Of a DNA stretch of 64,000 bases, positions 58,211 through 64,000 are shown one piece after another. Origin of the DNA: Sepioteuthis lessoniana. Taxonomy: Eukaryota; Mollusca; Cephalopoda; Myopsida; Loliginidae. Both the position numbers and the translations under genes were made by a program. The stretch lies in the NCBI GenBank assembly GCA_963585895.1, contig CAUZXS010000206.1, forward strand, positions 1 to 64,000. The letters run 5' to 3'. Each line of letters starts with the position of its first letter. Position 1 is the first letter of the stretch. The notes below the pieces were generated by a model that was not told the origin of the DNA, did no database searches, and saw only the letters and a program-made list of their open reading frames with translations.

Positions 58211-58478
58211 TATTATCATCATGTGGACTTAGTGATCTGATTTAAAAATCCTGGATAAGGCTATTTGCATTTCACATAGTGCTAATACCCTTGGGAAAGG
58301 TATGCATCCAACTATTCTCCCTTCAGCTATGGGTAAATAGTTGGAAAGACTGGCCATTTTAACATTGGTATGGCAACCAGTCTAGGAGAACGAAAACTGA
58401 ATTCAAACCTGTTAAACCCCACTTTAAAATTGACTTTCTATTACATCTTGCTCCTGTGGAGGGATTGGATAAATACAG
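58211..58478 (+). mobile_element. SINE type B
   Basis: Degraded head, central domain (CCCTTGGGAAAGGTATGCAT, AGCTATGGGTAAATAG), body (GGTATGGCAACCAGTCTAGG) and tail GAGGGATTGGATAAATA. Confidence 0.88.
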
Positions 58479-59673
58479 GCATCAGTATATTTCATTGAAA
58501 AAAACAGTTATTTTGAGAATAAAACGTACATAAATTGTTCACTTGTTTTTGTACAGAATAGATAATCTGTGAACCCAATGAATTCCTGTTGAGACATAGG
58601 GCTATGATGATATTGTTGTTTCTATCTTGGAAGGAGTAAAGGGTTCCAATTAGCATTTAATATTTATAGACTCTATTGGGAATTTGAGAAACTAAAAAGT
58701 GACATTCTGAGCAAATGATGACCTCACAAAATTACCACTCAGTTGCTTATTCTACAGGGAATTGCTCTCTTAGAACATTTTAATTATATTGGTCTAACAA
58801 AAATCTCACTATGATGTGCTGTTTTTGCTGAGTTGTGGTTAAAAAAAAATAATGATAATGATGGCTGCCATTTCAAATTTAAGTATGCTCATCACCTGTT
58901 ATTTCATAAAAGAATTTGAACTGGAATCCCTCACTCCTTCCTAAATAGAAGCATTGTAATCATCAGGTGCTGCTGTTATAAGAAGAATACAATAGGTTCA
59001 TGCGTTGTTTGGTAAAAACATGCTAGTTCTTAGAAATCATATTTCTTTAAAAGCAATGTTTCTCTGAATATCAGCTTCTATTAATGGTGACTTCTTACTG
59101 TACTTTATTTATTTTTTGATTTATTGAAATATTAATCACATTGTTGGAAAGTTCCATGCTGGGAATATTGTTGCATGAGCACATCGAAAGTGAGATAATT
59201 TGGGAGTGGAGCAGAAAACATGATCAGAGAGTGATGAAAGCAGAACTTCAACTTGGCTGGAAATATTGTAAAGTTCACAGACTACAGGTGGATCCATGCA
59301 GTTGTCAAGTGGTATCTGAGAGGCCAGAAACAATCACTTGAAGGCCTCCATGACTATAGGAAGATAAAATTGTCAAGCGATTTGAATTAGTATATAGAGG
59401 AAGGGTATGAATGGAATGGAAAGGCATTGTGGCCACTGATGTAGGGAAACATCTGACAACCTTGTCAGTAAGAGAATTGAATTATTGTCATTAGTTCATT
59501 TTATCATATTCAAATTAAGATATTGTATTTTAAAATTTAAAAATTTATATAGCTATTTCTTAGGATTTACACTGACACATGTTCAGTTTTATGTGAAACT
59601 TTCCAAAGTTGTTCCTGTTCTTTAAAGATATCTGTTCACTCAGCACTTTATAAATGTCTTTTACTTCTTTGCA
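58479..59673. other. no gene seen; 59140-59480 unusual in composition
   Basis: Mostly AT-rich unassigned DNA. The segment 59140-59480 is less AT-rich and has open frames on both strands, but no splice-site support. I do not recognise it. Confidence 0.4.
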
Positions 59674-59686
59674 GATTCTTTGAATC

Positions 59687-59803
59687 ATGTTGATGCCCAT
59701 CTTCTCTTTGAAACTCAGTCTTAAGATAAAGCCATGTATGGTTACAATTGGTAATTATTTTGGTAAATACTCTGCTTTAACTTGTGCAACAAATGGAGAC
59801 AAG
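59687..59803 (+). CDS. BBS2: BBS2 coding exon 1 (BBSome subunit)
   Basis: BBS2 is a core subunit of the BBSome, the coat-like complex that moves membrane proteins in and out of cilia. The protein has an N-terminal beta-propeller followed by coiled-coil, GAE and platform domains. This exon encodes residues 1-39, starting MLMPIFSLKLSLKIKPCMVT and ending ATNGDK. The human protein begins MLLPVFTLKL and its first exon also ends after 39 residues (..TQTGK), so start, length and phase 0 agree. The donor is AAG|GTGAGT at 59804. A pyrimidine tract ending TTTGCAG at 59674, 12 bases before the ATG, is a good acceptor, so a non-coding upstream exon is expected. No frame damage. Homology here is from memory of the human sequence. 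Confidence 0.93.
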
Positions 59804-59954
59804 GTGAGTACATCTACTCTCTTTTATAATCAACCCTTTAAAAAAACTTAAAACTTAAAACAAATCACTTTACACAAATGCTTCTTTGTTTTTTGAGCTT
59901 TTGATTATTATCAATCTGTGATAAAATATCACTGAAAGTTGAAAATCCAGGAAC

Positions 59955-60122
59955 ATAAAATTCCAGCTGAGACAGTTTGTGTTTATGCTATAATACTTTT
60001 GGGAAAATTACATTTCTTTATCCCTACTCACAGCTATATTTAAAGTAGAAGGGCTGACTCAATTCTCTGGATTTTGTTGGCAACCAGTCTAGTAAAAGGA
60101 TAAGTCTGAATTCAGAATCAGG
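59955..60122 (+). mobile_element. SINE type B, head missing
   Basis: Central domain (GCTATAATACTTTTGGGAAA) and body (TTGGCAACCAGTCTAGTAAA). Confidence 0.72.
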
Positions 60123-60123
60123 G

Positions 60124-60292
60124 GTCATAGAGCAAAGAGTTTCATCGCATAAAAATCAAGGGGTATAGGGCTAGCAGTTCCACCCTATAAAAAACAGAGG
60201 GTATAAAGTTAGCAATTCCACTTCATAAAAAAACAAAGTGCATACGGCCATAAAAACCAGGGGGCATAGGGCTAATGATTCCACCACATAAA
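60124..60292. repeat. ~38-bp minisatellite in BBS2 intron 1
   Basis: Five diverged units with GGGTATAGGGCTAGCAGTTC CACC and CATAAAAAxCA, the fourth shortened. Units differ by about a fifth of positions. Confidence 0.8.
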
Positions 60293-60584
60293 CCTACTTG
60301 TTACTGAAACCATCTCTAGTGTGGTGGGGTTGTGGCCTACAAGGAGTCTGCTGCTCGTAGTATTTATCTGTTTCTGAACTTACCAATGTCATAAAAACAT
60401 GACCTTTTTAAACCAGAGAGAATGTACTTGAACTAGTGTACTCATCTTGTTTGTTATTATTGTGTTTTGGCTGTTGTACTCTCTGATCTTCTTCAGGTGC
60501 CTGCCATCATTTCTAACCTTCTAGGAATTTTAAATGGAATAATTTATTCAAGTTATAGTTGTAAATTGCTTTGACCCATTGCTC

Positions 60585-60866
60585 ATGGTGTAATTAGTTA
60601 TTGTAAGTAGGAAATGGACACAGCAACCTGATTTCAAATCCTGGATGAGACTATTTGTATTTCACATAGTGCTAATACTCTTAGAAAAGTATGCATCTCT
60701 CTATTCTCCTTCCTGCCATGGGGAAATAGTAGGGATGACTTGACTCTTTAACCTTGATACAGCAACTGGTCAAGGAGAAGGGAAACTCAATTCAAATCTG
60801 TTAAACTCTACATAAAAAATTGACTTTGTGTTGCATTCTGTGGAAAAGTTGGGTAAATATATAAAT
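60585..60866 (+). mobile_element. SINE type B, near full length
   Basis: Head CATGGTGTAATTAGTTATTG, GATTTCAAATCCTGGATGAG, central domain, body (ACCTTGATACAGCAACTGGT) and tail (TGTGTTGCATTCTGTGG, TTGGGTAAATA). Confidence 0.87.
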
Positions 60867-61226
60867 TGCTTAGTGGATATTTTGTATTTTCATTCTTAGT
60901 AAGTCATCTTAGTGATCTCTCTACCACTGAACCAAATTATTATTCTTGTTGATTAAAGTATCTAGTTACCTGGCAATTGTGAACTTACTCTCTGTGTTAG
61001 GTAATGCTAGAAGTTATATGCTTTAGTTCAGAACAAGAGACAAGTGACATCAAAAAGAATTAACTGATACAAGATATCCTCTAAGGATGGACAGTGGAAT
61101 AAGAACAATCTACCTCTATGGATAGAATAGAGGGTTCTGTTTGAAAATCCAACTATGTTAGATATCTGAAGATGGCTAGAGGGTACATTTGCTAAATTGC
61201 TGTGATTATAACAACCAAAATAAGGA

Positions 61227-62440
61227 CACTCATCATCATCAAACCTGCCAATACCACAGATTTCTTTGATTCTCTCTTGCCATCTGTCGCTTTTGGCAAG
61301 TCCTCTATGCAGCATCCAGTATCCACACAGAGTTGATGAATGTAAGATTTTGCTAGTCAACTAACTCTAGTATGTTCATGTGTCCATCACTCATGAGTTC
61401 ATCCTTACTTCTCCAACAATGCCTAGCATATCTTTGTCTTACATGGATAGTTTATGTGATGGGAGGTAAGTGGCTGTGCAACTGCTGTTTTATAGGATGC
61501 TGCTTCCAGTATCAAAACAGTATGCAGCATCCATGTGTAATTCCTATCTAGATTTTCTCCAGATGTTTCATTAGAGTCTGAGTAGTGCAACCATGTAGTA
61601 TTACTGACATGGCTGTAGCTAGGAATAATTCTCATTTTATTTTATCTGATCAGATTTCCATATGGTTGATAACGAGTCAATCCCAGTCCATGTATTTCCT
61701 ATTCATATGTTGACATTGATTTCAATAGATGAGATATTGCTGTTGAGGTATATTGTTGTATACAGGTAAGAACAACAAAAACGCTGATGTATAAAAATAT
61801 AATCTGCTTATTTCTTTGTTTTTCTTTATTACCCAAAACATACATATAGGTAGAGTAAGAGTGAGTCAGAGATGGCTGAAATGCACTTACGCAAGGGTGA
61901 TAGTACGGTTTTCTGGGAAATTTCACTGCCTTTCTACTTCGTTCTGCTGGGGTCGAAATTCTTTCCTGGTTTATATCATTTTTAGGACACCCATGCAATC
62001 CCTGTGACCACACCTTTTGCCTACATGCTGTGCATGGACACACCTCCTGTCTAGCATGCTACCTACGCAATCCATGTGGCACTTCTGCTGAGGAACATCT
62101 GTTTACCTTAGTAAGTAAGTGGACATCCTGTTATGCTACCCATGCAACTCACATAGCATTTCCACTTGGACATTGTTCTGTTTACCCTAGTAAACAGGTG
62201 CACATCCTGTCACGCCCCCCCTGCAACTTATGTGGCATGTCAAAGGAATCTTCTTGTTGCTTATTCAACAATATGAACTAGTTTACTAATTTCAAAAGCT
62301 TGCCATTTGATGTGATGACACCATCTTAATTAAAATAATATGAACTCTATTTCATCCTAAATATGGCTTGAGCAAGTGTATTTGATGCAAGTGTGAGATC
62401 ATCTACATAGTCTCCATCAGTAATATGAGGACACTAGTCT
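61227..62440 (-). mobile_element. LINE fragment split by an LTR
   Basis: Begins with ATCATCATCA (reverse of the (ATG)n tail). The minus strand gives the diverged C-terminus and RT end up to 61753, then resumes at 62271 (ATATGAACTAGTTTAC) to about 62440. Antisense to BBS2. Confidence 0.88.
61754..62270 (-). mobile_element. solo LTR-like element G with 4-bp target duplication
   Basis: 517 bp from TGTTGTATAC to TTATTCAACA, so TGTTG...CAACA ends. ATAT flanks both sides (61750-61753 and 62271-62274). Removing the element and one ATAT restores the LINE sequence seen in other copies. On the minus strand TAATAAAG lies about 75 bp before the 3' end, fitting an LTR polyadenylation signal; this sets the orientation. 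Degenerate ~40-80-bp units with ATGCAATCCATGTGGCA fill the middle. Copies at 18190 and 63805. Confidence 0.85.
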
Positions 62441-62525
62441 AAATAAAACAGTGTATAATAAGCTTATAAGAATGAATAAAAATCATTTAAAACTATACAT
62501 TTTTTTTCTTAAATTATTTTGGGGA

Positions 62526-62758
62526 AGTCCCTGTAGTATAACAGCTAAAGTGCTGGACTAAAGCCTCAAAGTAAGCAAGTTCAAACTCCAGTTTTGCTAT
62601 TATGTTCACTTTCAGGCTAATACTCTCAGGAAAGGTGTGAACCTCTTTATCCTTCCTGCTATGGGTTAAATACTATCACTGCTGTTCTTCTGCCAGGTTG
62701 GCTTTGGCATTAAATAACCCATGAAGGTTGATATACCATTAAAGAAAGAAACTAAAAC
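62526..62758 (+). mobile_element. SINE type A
   Basis: Head GTCCCTGTAGTATAACAGCT and AGTTCAAACTCCAG. Central domain ACTCTCAGGAAAGGTGTGAA, GCTATGGGTTAAATACTATC. Tail TTGGCATTAAATAACCCATG, then GATATACCATTAAAG. Confidence 0.93.
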
Positions 62759-62836
62759 AAACCTTATATTATTTAGATAAATTGCCAAAATACACCATGA
62801 AATTTTCATGGAGTTTTATTCCATTTTCTTTTGCAG

Positions 62837-63055
62837 GTTTTTATCCATACTCCACACAAGATCAGTGAATCTTGCAAACCCCAATCATCAGGTGTTGGTG
62901 GAGATGTCTCTCTGTTAAACATTAATCAGAAGGTTTCTTCCATTCATGCTGGTAACCTTAATCCATCTTTAGATTATGATGTTTTAATGGTTGGTACAGA
63001 GACCAACTTGATTGCTTATGATGTAGTACAAAACATGGATCTTTTCTATCGAGAG
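62837..63055 (+). CDS. BBS2: BBS2 coding exon 2 (beta-propeller start)
   Basis: The acceptor TTTTCTTTTGCAG ends at 62836 and the donor GAG|GTAAGT starts at 63056. The exon is 219 bp, 73 codons, phase 0 at both ends. It encodes VFIHTPHKISES..., then [20 protein letters not shown], then YDVLMVGTETNLIAYDV and DLFYRE. These line up with human BBS2 residues just after its exon 1 ([39 protein letters not shown]). They form the first blades of the N-terminal beta-propeller. Together the two exons give 112 continuous residues without a stop. The rest of the gene, some 600 residues, lies beyond the right edge. Confidence 0.96.
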
Positions 63056-63251
63056 GTAAGTAGCAGTGTCTTGTAGAGTTGTTTTATTGGCTTTTATAGC
63101 TGGAACTCCAGGTTGCTTGTTGTAATATTAGAAAGTTTATATTGTTGGTTGTGAGATGCTTCCTGATACATGATTTTGATGAAAGAAACAATGACTGAAA
63201 TAAATCACATTGTTGGAACAAAATTGACTTACATCTATAAAGTGAAAAATG

Positions 63252-63520
63252 GAGTTGCACATTGTATAACAGTTATCATACTGGACTTGTTGAGTCAAGT
63301 TCAAATCCTGGATGTGGCTGTTTGCATATCACTTTGTGCTAATGCTCTTTGGGAAGGCATGAATCCTCCTCTTCTTCCCTCAGCTATGATTAAATATTAG
63401 AGCAGACTGGGCTTTTTAACTTTGACAATTAGTCTTGAAGGAAAATTTTGAATTCAAACCAGCTGTACACCTCTTAAAAATCAACCCTATCTCACATCTT
63501 GCCTGTAACAGAGGGCTGTT
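63252..63520 (+). mobile_element. SINE type B in BBS2 intron 2
   Basis: Head ATTGTATAACAGTTATCATA, AGTTCAAATCCTGG, central domain (AGCTATGATTAAATATTAGA), body and tail (TCTCACATCTTGCC). Confidence 0.88.
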
Positions 63521-63522
63521 TT

Positions 63523-63790
63523 GTTGGCTGGGGTTGTGGAATACACCAACTGCACCTCTGCAGAGGGATAAGACCCCTACCTTCAATGATTGTCCTGGAT
63601 ATGACATGAAAAAATCTGATGGTGAGGATCCAGTCCTGAAGCTTTGGGGAGTGTGGAGTACATCATTACCATTACTCCCAGATCCACTTTGACACAGAGT
63701 TATAATACCTGTTAGGGTCCCATCTACAGGGCAAATAGAAAAATCAATCATTTACTATACTTGAAACCATTTAACTGTGAAAATGAAATG
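63523..63790 (+). repeat. Family C repeat in BBS2 intron 2
   Basis: Head GGCTGGGGTTGTGGAATACA, CTGCACCTCTGCAGAGG, diagnostic block (TACCATTACTCCCAGATCCA, GTTAGGGTCCCATCTA) and one internal unit. Truncated by the LTR that follows. Confidence 0.88.
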
Positions 63791-63804
63791 TATACTGACT
63801 AAAC

Positions 63805-64000
63805 AACAGTCAACATTTATGTATAAAAATATAATCTGTTTCTTTTCTTTTCCTTTTATTACGAAATGTACAAAATAGTGGAGGGAAGAAGAGAGCTGAG
63901 GACAGCTAAGATATATACACAGTAGGAGATATGAATCTTGGGTGAACTGCTTCTTTGTTCTGCTTTCACAATATTAGTACAGAGCCAACTCAAAACATTT
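63805..64000 (-). mobile_element. LTR-like element G, copy 3, cut by window end
   Basis: Matches the left ends of the other two copies: ATGTATAAAAATATAATCTG, TTTTATTACGAAATG, AGGACAGCTAAGATATATAC. Continues past 64000. Confidence 0.7.

Larger units (their letters stand above)
59804..62836 (+). other. BBS2: BBS2 intron 1
   Basis: A 3033-bp GT-AG intron, phase 0. It contains two type B SINEs, a small minisatellite, a LINE fragment holding a solo LTR (both antisense to the gene) and a SINE-A. No other exon is seen in it. Confidence 0.88.

Noticed and set aside
59136-59341. Possible upstream exon of BBS2 or other gene (66 codons)
   Set aside because: Open on both strands, no splice acceptor or donor in place, and no relation to BBS2, whose N-terminus is complete at 59687.

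Overview
This is animal nuclear DNA, rich in transposable elements and almost free of genes. It is AT-rich, full of homopolymers and (TA)n/(CA)n/(GA)n microsatellites, and has spliced exons but no prokaryotic-style ORFs. tRNA-headed SINEs, an APE-type LINE, several mariner/hAT DNA transposons and LTR-like repeats make up most of it. The repeat style suggests a lophotrochozoan, and I favour a cephalopod mollusc. That is only a moderate inference; the one recognised gene says no more than 'ciliated eukaryote, surely metazoan'.

The one gene I recognise is BBS2 (Bardet-Biedl syndrome 2 protein, a BBSome subunit), on the + strand at the right end. Coding exon 1 is 59687-59803 (39 codons, the same length as human exon 1). 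Coding exon 2 is 62837-63055 (73 codons). Both have canonical splice sites, and the gene runs off the window. An acceptor just before the start codon implies a non-coding first exon upstream. The best candidate is a repeat-free, CpG-bearing spot ending in a strong donor at 54818, which lies beside an 8-bp inverted repeat. A second repeat-poor, CpG-retaining island (41.0-43.9 kb) carries on the minus strand a probable first coding exon (43551-43693). It encodes 47 residues with many Arg/Leu and no Asp/Glu, which looks like a mitochondrial presequence. I cannot name that gene. A weaker unassigned exon candidate lies at 25717-25841 on +.

Layout: 0-1.4 kb LINE endonuclease/RT remnant; 1.5-9 kb SINEs and three different mariner remnants; 9-22 kb interspersed repeats; 22.4-23.4 kb a hAT element with 8-bp target duplication; 24-37 kb dense repeats, including a second copy of a deleted mariner and a hAT MITE; 37.7-39.7 kb a LINE inside an older repeat; 41-44 kb unique island; 45-50 kb LINE and SINEs; 50.1-52.3 kb minisatellites and a compound microsatellite; 52.9-57.3 kb LINE and LTR-like repeats, including a 5'-inverted LINE insertion; 58-64 kb BBS2 with intron SINEs, a LINE and a solo LTR.

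The most useful new observations concern repeats. Three SINE types share one central domain and swap heads and tails (A, B and an A/B chimera). The commonest repeat, here called family C, shares its 3' tail with SINE-A. Two mariner copies share one internal deletion with a telomere-like filler. One SINE insertion carries 5' extra sequence copied in inverted orientation from nearby DNA. I found no evidence for a new multi-gene system here.
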